From positions 157,025 to 221,024 of the forward strand of contig NZ_JAMWMR010000008.1 of assembly GCF_023887685.1 (NCBI RefSeq): DNA of 64,000 bases, in the 5' to 3' direction. The translations under genes were made by a program, and so were the position numbers. The notes beneath the pieces were generated by a model. It did not search any database. It had not been told where the DNA came from and saw nothing but the letters and a program-made list of their open reading frames with translations. This DNA comes from Streptomyces macrolidinus. GTDB lineage: Bacteria > Actinomycetota > Actinomycetes > Streptomycetales > Streptomycetaceae. Below are positions 23,818 to 32,743 of the stretch, in pieces (the stretch's first letter is position 1; the number at the start of each line of letters is the position of its first letter).

Positions 23818-25488
23818 CTAACCCGCGCGACTGGCCGTCTCGGCCGTCTCGGCAGCCTCGACCGACTTGGCCGTACGGTCGGCCGGTCGGCCCGGCGCCC
23901 CGGCGTTGACGAAGACGCCCGCGACGGCCGCGGCCAGCAGCATGATGCCCGCGGAGATCCAGGTCGCCACGGAGTAGCCGTGCACGGTCGCCTCCGCCAG
24001 CGCCGCCTTCGCCTGCGGTGTCTGCTCGGCGGGGTTGACGTGGTGGTCGGTCAGCCAGTCCGTGGTCATGCTCGCCGCGATCGTGTTGAGCAGCGCGGTA
24101 CCGACCGAACCACCCACCTGCTGCATGGTGTTGAGCGTCGCCGAGGCCGCCCCCTGCTCGTGCGGGGCGACGCGGCCGGTGGCCGTGGAGATGGCCGCCA
24201 TGAACGTGACGCCCATGCCGAGGCCCATCAGGCTGATACCGGGCAGAACATGACCGAGGTAGGTGGCGTCGACGTCCATGGAAGCCAGGAAGGCCAGGCC
24301 ACCGGCGGCCGTGATCAGACCCGGCGTGATCAGCACGCGGGCCGGAACCTTGTGCAGCAGCCGCGCCGAGATCTGGGTGGAGCCGATGATCATGCTGGCG
24401 GTCATCGGCAGGTAGGCCACACCGGTCCTCAGCGGTGACCAGCCCTTGATGCCCTGCAAGTAGTAGGTCAGGAACAGGAAGACGCCGAACATGGCGATGG
24501 TGACCAGGGCCATCGTCACGTAGGCGCCCGCGCGTTGACGGTCCCTGACGATGTGCAGGGGGAGCAGCGGCGTCCGGGCGCGGGTCTGCCGCAGCGCGAA
24601 GGCGCCGAGCAGCGCAACGCCGCCGAACAGCAGGGTCAACACCCGGCTGTCGGTCCAGCCGCGGGACTCGGCCTCGCTGAAGCCGTAGACGATGGAGAGC
24701 ACGCCGGCCGTACCCAACACAGCGCCGAGGATGTCCAGTTGGGCGTCGGTGCGGCGGCCCGAGTCCTTGAGCAGCACGGTCGCGCCGATCACCGCGAGGA
24801 CGGCCACCGGGGCGTTGACGTACAGGCACCAGCGCCAGTCCAGGTACTCGGTCAGGAAGCCGCCGACCAGCATGCCGATGGCGCTGCCCGCACCGGCGAT
24901 GGCGCCGAACACACCGAACGCCTTGCCGCGTTCGCGCGGGTCGGTGAAGGTCGTGGTCATCAAGGACAGCGCGGCGGGGGCCAGTAGCGCGGCGAACACG
25001 CCTTGCAGCGCGCGGGCCGCGAAGAGCATGCCGGGGCCGGTGGCTGCGCCGCCGAGCGCCGAGGCCCCGGCGAAGCCGATCAGGCCGATGACGAAGGCGC
25101 GCTTGCGCCCGAACAGGTCGCCGAGGCGACCACCGAGCAGCAGCAGACCGCCGAAGGCGAGGGTGTAGGCGGTGATGGCCCACTGCCGGTTGCCGGCGGT
25201 CATGCCGAGGTCCTGCTGGGCGGACGGCAGGGCGATGTTGACGATGGTCATGTCCAGCACCACGACGAGCTGGGCGAGGGCGATGACCACAAGACCCCAC
25301 CAGCGGCGGGGATCGGGGGTCGGCGGGGAGTCTTCCGTCCTGCCCGCGGAGATACCGGTCCTGCCCACGGAGGTGTCGGCCTTGCTCATGGATATACCGG
25401 TGCCGCCTGCGGCTGTATCGGTGCGGGTGAGGCGTGGGAAGTCGTCGAGGCGTTCGGGGTTGTTGTCGGGAAGAGCGGTGTCGGCCAT
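23818..25488 (-). CDS. MFS drug/H+ antiporter (DHA2, EmrB/QacA type)
   Basis: A 556-residue 14-helix transporter. Helix 1 holds VVVLDMTIVNIALPSAQQDLG; motif A is GGRLGDLFGRKRAFVIGL; motif C region is TEYLDWRWCLYVNAPV. The N-terminal ~60 residues are polar with TSVGRTGISAGRT repeats. The start at 25488 has AGAAGG 11 bases upstream. A minus-strand ECF41-type promoter (25566-25540) points into it, so it is probably in the regulon of the divergent sigma factor. Confidence 0.88.
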   Translation of the reverse strand: MADTALPDNNPERLDDFPRLTRTDTAAGGTGISMSKADTSVGRTGISAGRTEDSPPTPDPRRWWGLVVIALAQLVVVLDMTIVNIALPSAQQDLGMTAGNRQWAITAYTLAFGGLLLLGGRLGDLFGRKRAFVIGLIGFAGASALGGAATGPGMLFAARALQGVFAALLAPAALSLMTTTFTDPRERGKAFGVFGAIAGAGSAIGMLVGGFLTEYLDWRWCLYVNAPVAVLAVIGATVLLKDSGRRTDAQLDILGAVLGTAGVLSIVYGFSEAESRGWTDSRVLTLLFGGVALLGAFALRQTRARTPLLPLHIVRDRQRAGAYVTMALVTIAMFGVFLFLTYYLQGIKGWSPLRTGVAYLPMTASMIIGSTQISARLLHKVPARVLITPGLITAAGGLAFLASMDVDATYLGHVLPGISLMGLGMGVTFMAAISTATGRVAPHEQGAASATLNTMQQVGGSVGTALLNTIAASMTTDWLTDHHVNPAEQTPQAKAALAEATVHGYSVATWISAGIMLLAAAVAGVFVNAGAPGRPADRTAKSVEAAETAETASRAG

Positions 25489-25539
25489 GTGTCGGTCTGC
25501 CTTCTGTACGCACATGCTCGGAGTCGGTGACACACACAA

Positions 25540-25566
25540 GACGGCGCCGCCTCGATCCCTGTGACA
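25540..25566 (-). promoter_or_regulatory. ECF41-type promoter for the MFS gene
   Basis: On the minus strand TGTCACA (25566-25560) is followed after 16 bases by CGTC (25543-25540). This is the published ECF41 promoter pattern (TGTCACA, 16-18 bases, CGTC), recalled from work on that group. Transcription would start about 40-45 bases before the MFS ATG at 25488. Confidence 0.72.
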
Positions 25567-25601
25567 ATGTGGCCGTGTGACGTGGGACACCGTGCCGGAG
25601 T

Positions 25602-25629
25602 TGTCACAACTCGCCGGGGGACCGGCGTC
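25602..25629 (+). promoter_or_regulatory. ECF41-type promoter for the sigma factor gene
   Basis: TGTCACA (25602-25608) is followed after 17 bases by CGTC (25626-25629), about 44 bp before the sigma factor ATG at 25673. It mirrors the promoter on the other strand and indicates autoregulation. Confidence 0.72.
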
Positions 25630-25672
25630 TTGTACGTGTGGCAGTACGCGGAGCGGACAGGGGGAGCCGGGC

Positions 25673-26596
25673 ATGAGCGAGCGGAGTGAACGACCCACGG
25701 GCGTGGCCGAGGAGCGCGGAGACCGTGCCACCGACGTGTTCGTGGCCCACAGGAACCTGCTGTTCACCGTCGCCTACGAGATGCTCGGTTCGGCCACCGA
25801 CGCCGAGGACGTCCTGCAGGAGACGTGGCTGCGCTGGGTGGGCGTCGACCTCGCCGTCGTACGGGACGAGCGTGCCTACCTGGTACGGATCGTCACTCGA
25901 CAGGCGCTTGACCGGCTGCGCGCGCTCGGTCGGTGCAGGGAGTCCTACGTCGGGCCGTGGCTGCCCGAGCCGTTGCTGACCGCGCCCGATGTGGCCGACG
26001 ACGTCGAACTGGCCGAGAGTGTCTCGACGGCGATGCTGCTGGTGCTGGAGACGCTGGCACCGACCGAGCGGGCGGTGTTCGTGCTGCGTGAGGTGTTCGA
26101 CCTGGAGTACGGCGAGATCGCCGAAGCCGTCGCCAAGACCCCCGCCGCCGTACGCCAGATCGCGCACCGGGCGCGGGCCCACGTCGCCGCGCGCCGACCG
26201 CGCGGCAACGTCTCCCCGGCCGAGACCCGAGCCGCTCTCGAAGCCTTCCGACGCACCGTCGAGACCAGCGACTTGCAGAGCCTGCTCGACATCCTCGCGC
26301 CGGATGTCGTAGCCCTGAGCGACGGCGGCGGTGTCAAACGCGCCATACTGCGGCCCGTCGTAGGGGTGGACAAGGTGGCCCGGCTGCTGGCCACCCGTTG
26401 GTACCGGCGTGGCGCCGAACGCTCGGTCGAGCTGGTTCAGGTAAACGGCGGCCCGGGGCTGCTCGTTCGACTCGACGGGGAGCTCGACGGCGTACTGACG
26501 GTGCGGGTCGAGAACGGTTACGTCACCGGGCTCTACCACGTGCGCAATCCGCACAAGCTCTCGCGCGTGGAGCGGGAGACCGCGGTGAGCCGCTGA
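25673..26596 (+). CDS. ECF41-group RNA polymerase sigma factor
   Basis: A 307-residue ECF sigma factor with a C-terminal SnoaL-like domain. Region 2 is LLFTVAYEMLGSATDAEDVLQETWLRW (position ~30-56); region 4 is LAPTERAVFVLREVFDLEYGEIAEAV and PAAVRQIAHRARAHV (~125-175). The extension (~185-300) carries LSDGGG, typical of ECF41, in which the fused domain replaces an anti-sigma factor. The ATG at 25673 has GGGGAG upstream. Divergent from an MFS pump; both have ECF41-type promoters. The usual ECF41 neighbour, a CMD/oxidoreductase gene, is not adjacent. Confidence 0.9.
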   Translation: MSERSERPTGVAEERGDRATDVFVAHRNLLFTVAYEMLGSATDAEDVLQETWLRWVGVDLAVVRDERAYLVRIVTRQALDRLRALGRCRESYVGPWLPEPLLTAPDVADDVELAESVSTAMLLVLETLAPTERAVFVLREVFDLEYGEIAEAVAKTPAAVRQIAHRARAHVAARRPRGNVSPAETRAALEAFRRTVETSDLQSLLDILAPDVVALSDGGGVKRAILRPVVGVDKVARLLATRWYRRGAERSVELVQVNGGPGLLVRLDGELDGVLTVRVENGYVTGLYHVRNPHKLSRVERETAVSR

Positions 26597-26952
26597 TCGT
26601 GTGCTCGGAGGGGTAGATCTTCGGCCGTGAGGGCGGATTCAGGGTCCTGAAGGTCCTTCGGTACTGACCGCTTCTGCTCGACTCCGGTCGATTCGCGGGG
26701 GATATGCGAGCGCATCGGCGGCGGAGTTATCGGTCTGTCGTACGACACCTCATGCCAGAGCGGGATGCTCACCAGGCGAAATGGCCAACAACCCACCAAA
26801 CCCGCCCTGTTGGCGACTACTGTCAGTTGTCGTCAGTCGACGCAGGGTCGAGTGGTTCGGCTCTCCCGACCGGCGCCGCGATGGCGCATGCCCGAGTCGT
26901 ACAGACCCGGGCGAGCACCCACGCACCCGACACGCCCAGTACGAGGACAACG
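26597..26952. other. Intergenic region before CvnA-like gene
   Basis: A 356-bp spacer on the way to the gene at 26953. It is less GC-rich than its surroundings. No gene, hairpin or operator was recognised. A frame open from 26704 is in phase with the downstream gene but lacks codon bias before 26953. Confidence 0.4.
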
Positions 26953-28692
26953 ATGTCTCACCTTCGCGCACCGGCCGCACGCGCAGACCGCCAGGAGGGC
27001 GGGCGGCACGGACGGCCGGTCGCCCACCCCCTGCCCTCACCGTCCAGGACGCGCATCAGATCCCGACTGCTGCGCCTGGCGATCCTGCCGTCCCTCGCGA
27101 CGGCCCTCAGCGCGGGCGCAGCCGTGCTGTTCGCCGTCCTCTCCACCGACCTCCGCCCCACGCCCCTGCTGTGGGCCGTGCTCGCGGGCGCCTGCGCGGT
27201 GACCGCGGCGGGCATCGTGACCGCCGCTCTGGCCGCGGGCCGCACCGCCCGGTCCGTGGCCGAAGGCCTCGACGCGTTGCGCGGGGCCGCCGCCCGCGAC
27301 GAGGCCGAACTGCCCGCCCTCGTGGAGGCGTTGCGCCGAGGCGAGGCGCCGCCCGTACGCAAGCGGCGTGCCGAACCCGCCGCGGAAGCCGACGAGTTCA
27401 CCCTGCTCGCCGCGGAACTGGCCCGCGCCCAGGACAGCGCCGTCGCCGCCGTCGTCCAGGCCGCGCGACTCTCCAGCCAGGCGGGCAGCGAACAGAAGCT
27501 GGCAGTGTTCGGCACCCTCGCGCAGCGCCTTCAGCCGCTTGTGCACCAAGGGATCTCGATCCTCGACGAGTTGGAGCGCGACACCGAGTGCCCCGATCTG
27601 CTCAAGGACCTCTTCCGCGTCGATCACGTGGCCACCCGCATCCGGCGCCACGCCGAGAACCTCACCATGCTCGGCGGCGCCGAGTCACGCCGCCGCTGGA
27701 GCAAGCCCGTCCCCATGACCGAGGTGCTGCGCTCCGCGATCGCCGAGATCGACGAGTACGAACGGGTCAGGCTGGTGCCGCCGACCGAAGGCGCCCTGCG
27801 CGGGCACGCCGTCGCCGACGTCAGCCATCTGGTCGCCGAACTCGTCGAGAACGCCACGGTGTTCTCCGCGCCGCACACCCAAGTCCTGCTCCGCGCAAGC
27901 CTCGTCACCTCCGGGCTGGCCGTCGAGGTCGAGGACCGCGGGCCCGGCATGCCCGCCGACGAACAGAACAGGGTGAACGCCCTGCTCGCGGACCCCGATC
28001 AGGTCAACGCCGCCGATCTGCTGGCGGACGGCCGTATCGGTCTGTACGTCGTCGCCCGGCTCGCCCAGCGGTACGGCATCCAGGTCCAGGTGCGGACCAA
28101 CATCTACGGCGGGGTCCAGGCGGTGCTCGTCGTACCGCAGGGTCTGCTCGGCGCCGCGGCTCCTGCCCTGTCCGAGTCCGTGACTCCCGTAGCGCCGCAG
28201 GGGAGGACGGCCGGGGGTACGGGGTCGCTGGGGGTGCCGGTGACGACCGGCGGACAGGAGGCGGAGACCACGGGAACGCATCCGGTGCCCCCGCTGCCGG
28301 AGGAACACGAGCCGTCCCCGCCGCCGGTCCGCGACGCCGACTGCCCCCAGCAGGACCCCGTCGAGGTCACGCCCGCCATCCTGGCCGAGGCCACCCTCGC
28401 CGACGACCTCCTCGGCAAACCCCTCCTGCCCCGACGCCGCGCCCAGGAGTACAGCGCGCCCGTATTCGAGGACGCCCCCGCACCGCGACTCGGCCCGGAC
28501 CCCGACCGGCCCAGGGCCCCGTACCTGGAACCGGAACCGGAACCCGTCACCACGGCGGACCCCCACCTGGAGCCCGCCATCGCCCCGACCCCGTACCCGG
28601 AGTCGCCCCGCCTCGGCCTGCCGTCCGGGGCAGCCCCGGCGTACAGGACGGAACCACGCGCCTGGCGCGTACCTCACCACGAGGCCCCGTGA
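26953..28692 (+). CDS. CvnA-like membrane sensor kinase/ATP-binding protein
   Basis: A 579-residue protein. Two membrane helices lie near the N-terminus (LAILPSLATALSAGAAVLFAVLS and LLWAVLAGACAVTAAGIV). A coiled linker and a GHKL ATPase domain follow (about 310-440), with N-box LVAELVENATVFSAP and G1 box VEDRGPGMP. The last ~150 residues are Pro/Glu-rich and disordered. There is no canonical HisKA phospho-acceptor box. This is the conservon kinase-like (CvnA) architecture, but roadblock, DUF742 and GTPase genes do not follow. The ATG at 26953 has GAGGA upstream. Confidence 0.82.
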   Translation: MSHLRAPAARADRQEGGRHGRPVAHPLPSPSRTRIRSRLLRLAILPSLATALSAGAAVLFAVLSTDLRPTPLLWAVLAGACAVTAAGIVTAALAAGRTARSVAEGLDALRGAAARDEAELPALVEALRRGEAPPVRKRRAEPAAEADEFTLLAAELARAQDSAVAAVVQAARLSSQAGSEQKLAVFGTLAQRLQPLVHQGISILDELERDTECPDLLKDLFRVDHVATRIRRHAENLTMLGGAESRRRWSKPVPMTEVLRSAIAEIDEYERVRLVPPTEGALRGHAVADVSHLVAELVENATVFSAPHTQVLLRASLVTSGLAVEVEDRGPGMPADEQNRVNALLADPDQVNAADLLADGRIGLYVVARLAQRYGIQVQVRTNIYGGVQAVLVVPQGLLGAAAPALSESVTPVAPQGRTAGGTGSLGVPVTTGGQEAETTGTHPVPPLPEEHEPSPPPVRDADCPQQDPVEVTPAILAEATLADDLLGKPLLPRRRAQEYSAPVFEDAPAPRLGPDPDRPRAPYLEPEPEPVTTADPHLEPAIAPTPYPESPRLGLPSGAAPAYRTEPRAWRVPHHEAP

Positions 28693-28851
28693 CCCCGTGA
28701 CTGTGAAGGAAAGCTGCGGCCGAGCTTAAGAAATCCTCGATGGACCGAGGCGCCCGCCATACGGCAGATTTCAACGAGATCTCACCCCTCTCTCCGGCGC
28801 GGGCTCCTTCGGCGTGCCTTCGTCCGGGATCTCACAACAGGAGCCGTGGCG

Positions 28852-29880
28852 TTGAAGGCGCTGGTCAAGCAGAAGGCGGAGCCCGGCCTGTGGCTCATGG
28901 ACGTCCCCGAGCCGCAGACAGGCCCCGGTGACGTACTGATCAAGGTCCTCAGGACCGGGATCTGCGGCACCGATCTGCACATCCGTTCCTGGGACGGCTG
29001 GGCGCAGCAGGCCATCCGGACCCCGCTGGTCGCCGGGCACGAGTTCGTCGGCGAGGTGGTCGCCACCGGCAGGGACGTCGTGGACGTCAAGACCGGCGAC
29101 CGGGTCAGCGGCGAGGGCCATCTGGTGTGCGGGAAGTGCCGCAACTGCCTGGCCGGGCGCCGCCACTTGTGCCGCGCGACGGTCGGCCTGGGCGTCGGCC
29201 GCGACGGCGCGTTCGCCGAGTACGTGGCGCTGCCCGCCACCAATGTGTGGGTGCACCGGGTCCCCGTCGACCTCGACGTCGCCGCGATCTTCGACCCGTT
29301 CGGCAACGCCGTGCACACCGCCCTGTCCTTCCCGCTGGTCGGCGAGGACGTACTGATCACCGGGGCGGGCCCGATCGGTCTGATGGCCGCCGCGGTGGCC
29401 CGGCACGCCGGCGCCCGCAACGTCGTCATCACCGACGTCAGCGAGGAGCGTCTGGACCTCGCGCGCAAGATCGGCGTGAGCCTGGCGCTGAACGTCTCCG
29501 ACGCCACGATCGCCGACGGCCAGCGGGAGCTCGGACTGCGCGAGGGCTTCGACATCGGCCTGGAGATGTCCGGTCGCCCCGAGGCGATGCGCGACATGAT
29601 CGCGAACATGACGCACGGCGGCCGGATCGCCATGCTCGGACTGCCGTCCCAGGAGTTCCCCGTCGACTGGGCCCGGATCGTCACCTCCATGATCACGATC
29701 AAGGGCATCTACGGCCGCGAGATGTTCGAGACGTGGTACGCGATGTCGGTGCTGCTGGAGGGCGGCCTGGACCTCGCGCCCGTGATCACCGGCCGCTACG
29801 ACTACCGCGACTTCGAGGCGGCGTTCGAGGACGCGGCCGGCGGCCGGGGCGGCAAGGTCATCCTCGACTGGAGCGCGTGA
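28852..29880 (+). CDS. tdh: L-threonine 3-dehydrogenase
   Basis: A zinc-dependent medium-chain dehydrogenase that oxidises L-threonine to 2-amino-3-ketobutyrate with NAD. Visible are [10 protein letters not shown] (catalytic zinc cysteine), AGHEFVGEV, the structural-zinc loop [26 protein letters not shown] and the NAD loop [13 protein letters not shown]. It is followed 47 bp later by kbl, the next enzyme. I place the start at TTG 28852, giving [12 protein letters not shown] as in other Tdh proteins with AGGAG eight bases upstream; the GTG at 28846 is only 2 bases from that site. Confidence 0.95.
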   Translation: MKALVKQKAEPGLWLMDVPEPQTGPGDVLIKVLRTGICGTDLHIRSWDGWAQQAIRTPLVAGHEFVGEVVATGRDVVDVKTGDRVSGEGHLVCGKCRNCLAGRRHLCRATVGLGVGRDGAFAEYVALPATNVWVHRVPVDLDVAAIFDPFGNAVHTALSFPLVGEDVLITGAGPIGLMAAAVARHAGARNVVITDVSEERLDLARKIGVSLALNVSDATIADGQRELGLREGFDIGLEMSGRPEAMRDMIANMTHGGRIAMLGLPSQEFPVDWARIVTSMITIKGIYGREMFETWYAMSVLLEGGLDLAPVITGRYDYRDFEAAFEDAAGGRGGKVILDWSA

Positions 29881-29927
29881 GCACCGCCCCACCTCCCCGA
29901 CCCGCACATCCCTCTAGGAGCCCCTTC

Positions 29928-31121
29928 ATGTTCGACTCCGTGCGCGACGATCTTCGCGCCACCCTCGACGAGATCCGCGCCGCCGGTCTGCACAAGCCCG
30001 AGCGCGTGATCGACACCCCGCAGTCCGCGACCGTGAACGTCACCGCCGGGGGTCGTCCCGGCGAGGTGCTCAACTTCTGCGCCAACAACTACCTCGGCCT
30101 CGCCGACCACCCCGAGGTGATCGCCGCCGCCCACGAGGCCCTGGACCGCTGGGGCTACGGCATGGCGTCCGTGCGCTTCATCTGCGGTACGCAGGAGGTG
30201 CACAAGGAGCTGGAGGCGCGGCTGTCGGCGTTCCTCGGCCAGGAGGACACGATCCTCTACTCCTCCTGCTTCGACGCCAACGGCGGTGTCTTCGAGACTC
30301 TCCTCGGCCCCGAGGACGCGGTCATCTCCGACGCCCTCAACCACGCCTCGATCATCGATGGCATCCGCCTGTGCAAGGCCCGCCGCTTCCGCTACGCCAA
30401 CCGTGATCTCGCCGATCTGGAACGGCAGTTGAAGGAGGCCGCGGGTGCGCGCCGCACGCTGATCGTCACCGACGGCGTGTTCTCCATGGACGGCTACGTC
30501 GCCCCGCTGGGCGAGATCTGCGACCTGGCCGACCGCTACGGCGCCATGGTCATGGTCGACGACTCGCACGCGGTCGGCTTCGTCGGCGCCGGTGGGCGCG
30601 GTACCCCCGAACTGCACGGGGTCATGGACCGCGTCGACATCATCACGGGCACGCTCGGCAAGGCGCTCGGTGGCGCGTCCGGCGGGTACGTCGCCGCGCG
30701 TGCCGAGATCGTCGCCCTGCTGCGGCAGCGCTCGCGTCCGTACCTCTTCTCGAACACCCTCGCCCCGGTGATCGCCGCGGCTTCCCTCAAGGTGCTCGAC
30801 CTGCTGGAGTCGGCGGGCGACCTGCGCGAGAAGCTGGCCGCGAACACCGCGCTCTTCCGCCGCCGGATGGCCGAGGAGGGCTTCGACATCCTGCCCGGCG
30901 ACCATGCCATCGCCCCGGTCATGATCGGCGACGCGGCGAAGGCGGGCCGCATGGCGGAGCTGCTGCTGGAGCGCGGCGTGTACGCGGTGGGCTTCTCCTA
31001 CCCGGTGGTGCCGCAGGGCCAGGCCCGCATCCGCGTCCAACTCTCCGCCGCGCACTCCACGGAGGACGTGAACCGCGCGGTCGACGCGTTCGTGGCGGCC
31101 AGGGGTGAGCTGGAGGCCTGA
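29928..31121 (+). CDS. kbl: Glycine C-acetyltransferase (2-amino-3-ketobutyrate CoA ligase)
   Basis: A 397-residue PLP enzyme of the alpha-oxoamine synthase family. It cleaves 2-amino-3-ketobutyrate with CoA to glycine and acetyl-CoA. Key features: [49 protein letters not shown] and PLP lysine K245 in [13 protein letters not shown]. The ATG at 29928 has TAGGAG upstream. With tdh it forms the threonine-to-glycine operon. Confidence 0.96.
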   Translation: MFDSVRDDLRATLDEIRAAGLHKPERVIDTPQSATVNVTAGGRPGEVLNFCANNYLGLADHPEVIAAAHEALDRWGYGMASVRFICGTQEVHKELEARLSAFLGQEDTILYSSCFDANGGVFETLLGPEDAVISDALNHASIIDGIRLCKARRFRYANRDLADLERQLKEAAGARRTLIVTDGVFSMDGYVAPLGEICDLADRYGAMVMVDDSHAVGFVGAGGRGTPELHGVMDRVDIITGTLGKALGGASGGYVAARAEIVALLRQRSRPYLFSNTLAPVIAAASLKVLDLLESAGDLREKLAANTALFRRRMAEEGFDILPGDHAIAPVMIGDAAKAGRMAELLLERGVYAVGFSYPVVPQGQARIRVQLSAAHSTEDVNRAVDAFVAARGELEA

Positions 31122-31131
31122 CCGGCCCCTT

Positions 31132-31155
31132 TGATCAGTCCACTGATCAGTCCAC
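31132..31155. repeat. Direct repeat of TGATCAGTCCAC
   Basis: TGATCAGTCCAC occurs twice in tandem (31132-31143 and 31144-31155) just after kbl. The junction creates the perfect palindrome ACTGATCAGT (31142-31151). It could be an operator for the LysR gene downstream or part of a kbl terminator. Confidence 0.55.
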
Positions 31156-31179
31156 CCGGCGGAACCGGGTCGGACGCAT

Positions 31180-31196
31180 TGCGATAATCATTCGCA
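31180..31196. promoter_or_regulatory. Palindrome overlapping LysR start; possible leaderless promoter
   Basis: TGCGATAATCATTCGCA is a 17-bp imperfect palindrome with TGCGA/TCGCA arms. It ends on the first base of the LysR ATG. It contains GATAAT (31183-31188), a good -10 box 7 bases before the start codon, so the transcript may be leaderless and autoregulated. Confidence 0.5.
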
Positions 31197-32101
31197 TGAT
31201 CGAAGCGCGGCGGCTCCACATCCTTCGTGCGGTGGCCGACCATCGCACGGTCACGGCGGCAGCCGCCGCGCTCTATCTGACCCCCTCGGCCGTGTCCCAG
31301 CAGCTCACCGCGCTGGAACAGGAGACAGGGCACCGACTCGTCGACCGCGGTGCCAGGGGCGTACGACTGACCCCGGCCGGGGAGATCCTGCTCGGCCACA
31401 CCCATGCCGTACTCGCCCAACTGGAGCGCGCGGAGGCGGAGTTGGCCGCGTACAGCGCGGGCTCGGCGGGCACGGTGACGCTCGCCTCGTTCGCCACCGG
31501 CATCGGCCTGGTCGTCGGCCCGGCGCTGGCCCGGCTGGCGCGCAGCGCACCCGGCATCCGGGTCCGCGTCCAGGACGCCGAGGGCGACGCGAGCCTGCCC
31601 ATGGTCCTGGACCGGCAGGTCGACGTCGCGGTCGCCGTCGAGTACCGCGGCGCGCCCGACGCCGACGACCCCCGGCTCACGCACATCCCGCTGTACGCCG
31701 AGCCCTTCGACGCGGTGGTCCCCGTCACGCACCGGCTGGCCGACGCGGACGAGGTCCCGCTCGCCGAACTGGCCAAGGACCCGTGGATCGGCCCGTACCC
31801 CGGCAACCCCTGTCACGACGTGGTCGTCATGGCCTGCGAACACGCCGGATTCCAGCTCCGCCTCGAACACTCCTCCGACGACTTCCGCGCCGTCGTCGCG
31901 CTCGCCTCGGCCGACGCGGGCGTGGCCCTGGTCCCGCGCTCGGCCCTGCGCGGCATGGACCTCACGGGTGTGGTGGTCCGCCCGGTCGACGGGGTGGCTC
32001 CCACCCGCCGGGTCTTCGCGGCCGTACGCCGCGGCGCGGAGGAGCATCCGTTGATCCGCCCCGTACTGGACGCGTTGACCGAGGCCGCGACGATCGACTG
32101 A
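31196..32101 (+). CDS. LysR-family transcriptional regulator
   Basis: A 301-residue regulator. The N-terminal winged helix (residues 1-65) shows MIEARRLHILRAVADHRTV, YLTPSAVSQQLTALEQETG and LVDRGARGVRLTPAGE. The substrate-binding domain covers ~90-295. It follows tdh-kbl on the same strand after 74 bp with palindromic and repeated DNA between. It may regulate that operon or itself; no divergent partner exists. Confidence 0.88.
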   Translation: MIEARRLHILRAVADHRTVTAAAAALYLTPSAVSQQLTALEQETGHRLVDRGARGVRLTPAGEILLGHTHAVLAQLERAEAELAAYSAGSAGTVTLASFATGIGLVVGPALARLARSAPGIRVRVQDAEGDASLPMVLDRQVDVAVAVEYRGAPDADDPRLTHIPLYAEPFDAVVPVTHRLADADEVPLAELAKDPWIGPYPGNPCHDVVVMACEHAGFQLRLEHSSDDFRAVVALASADAGVALVPRSALRGMDLTGVVVRPVDGVAPTRRVFAAVRRGAEEHPLIRPVLDALTEAATID

Positions 32102-32140
32102 GAGCGCCGACTGTCAGTGGCGTTGGTTAGTGTGCCGAAC

Positions 32141-32509
32141 ATGCCGAACATGCCGGACGCCGAAGACGTACGCCGTTTCGCCCTCTCCCTGCCCGACACG
32201 ACGGAGAAGGTCGCCTGGGGCATGCCCACGTTCAGGGTGGGCGGGAAGATGTTCGCCACCCTGCCCGAGGACGAGACCTCCATAGCGGTGCGCTGCCCCA
32301 AGGAAGAGCGGGACGAGCTGGTCCTCGCCGAGCCCGGCAAGTTCTGGATCGCCGGGCACGAGGCACAGTTCGCCTGGATCCGGGTGCGTCTCGCCGCGCT
32401 GGAGGACGAGGGCGAGCTGCGCGACATCCTCGCCGACTCCTGGCGCCAGGCAGCCCCGCCCCGCCTCCTCGACCACCACCCCGACCTGGGCCTCCCCACC
32501 GGAAGCTGA
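32141..32509 (+). CDS. MmcQ/YjbR-family protein
   Basis: About 122 residues of the YjbR/CyaY-like fold: VRRFALSLPDTTEKVAWGMPTFRVGGKMFATL, then FWIAGHEAQFAWIRVRLAAL (described by position 11-100). This family is often annotated as DNA-binding on structural grounds; its function is not established. Start choice is uncertain: GTG 32132, ATG 32141 and ATG 32150 are all in frame and none has a strong ribosome binding site. Confidence 0.8.
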   Translation: MPNMPDAEDVRRFALSLPDTTEKVAWGMPTFRVGGKMFATLPEDETSIAVRCPKEERDELVLAEPGKFWIAGHEAQFAWIRVRLAALEDEGELRDILADSWRQAAPPRLLDHHPDLGLPTGS

Positions 32510-32616
32510 CCCGTGCCCCCACACGGCACAACCAAACCGGTGCGCGACCAAGGTCCGGAGTGCGGTATTGTTTCCCTGCACGTCAGCCCAGGGGAAACCC
32601 CAGGTCAGACGGGCAA

Positions 32617-32690
<74 letters not shown>

Positions 32691-32715
32691 CAGCTATGTC
32701 GGATGTTTCCGCAGG

Positions 32716-32743
32716 TCAGGGGCTCTCTTCGGAGGGCCCCTGA
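32716..32743 (+). terminator. Terminator of tRNA-Pro with UUCG loop
   Basis: TCAGGGGCTCTC, loop TTCG, GAGGGCCCCTGA. This gives a 12-bp stem with one G-U pair, 25 bp after the tRNA. UUCG tetraloops are exceptionally stable. Confidence 0.85.

Noticed and set aside
26953..28692. A full conservon (cvnABCD)
   Set aside because: Only the kinase-like gene is present. The next genes downstream are tdh and kbl.
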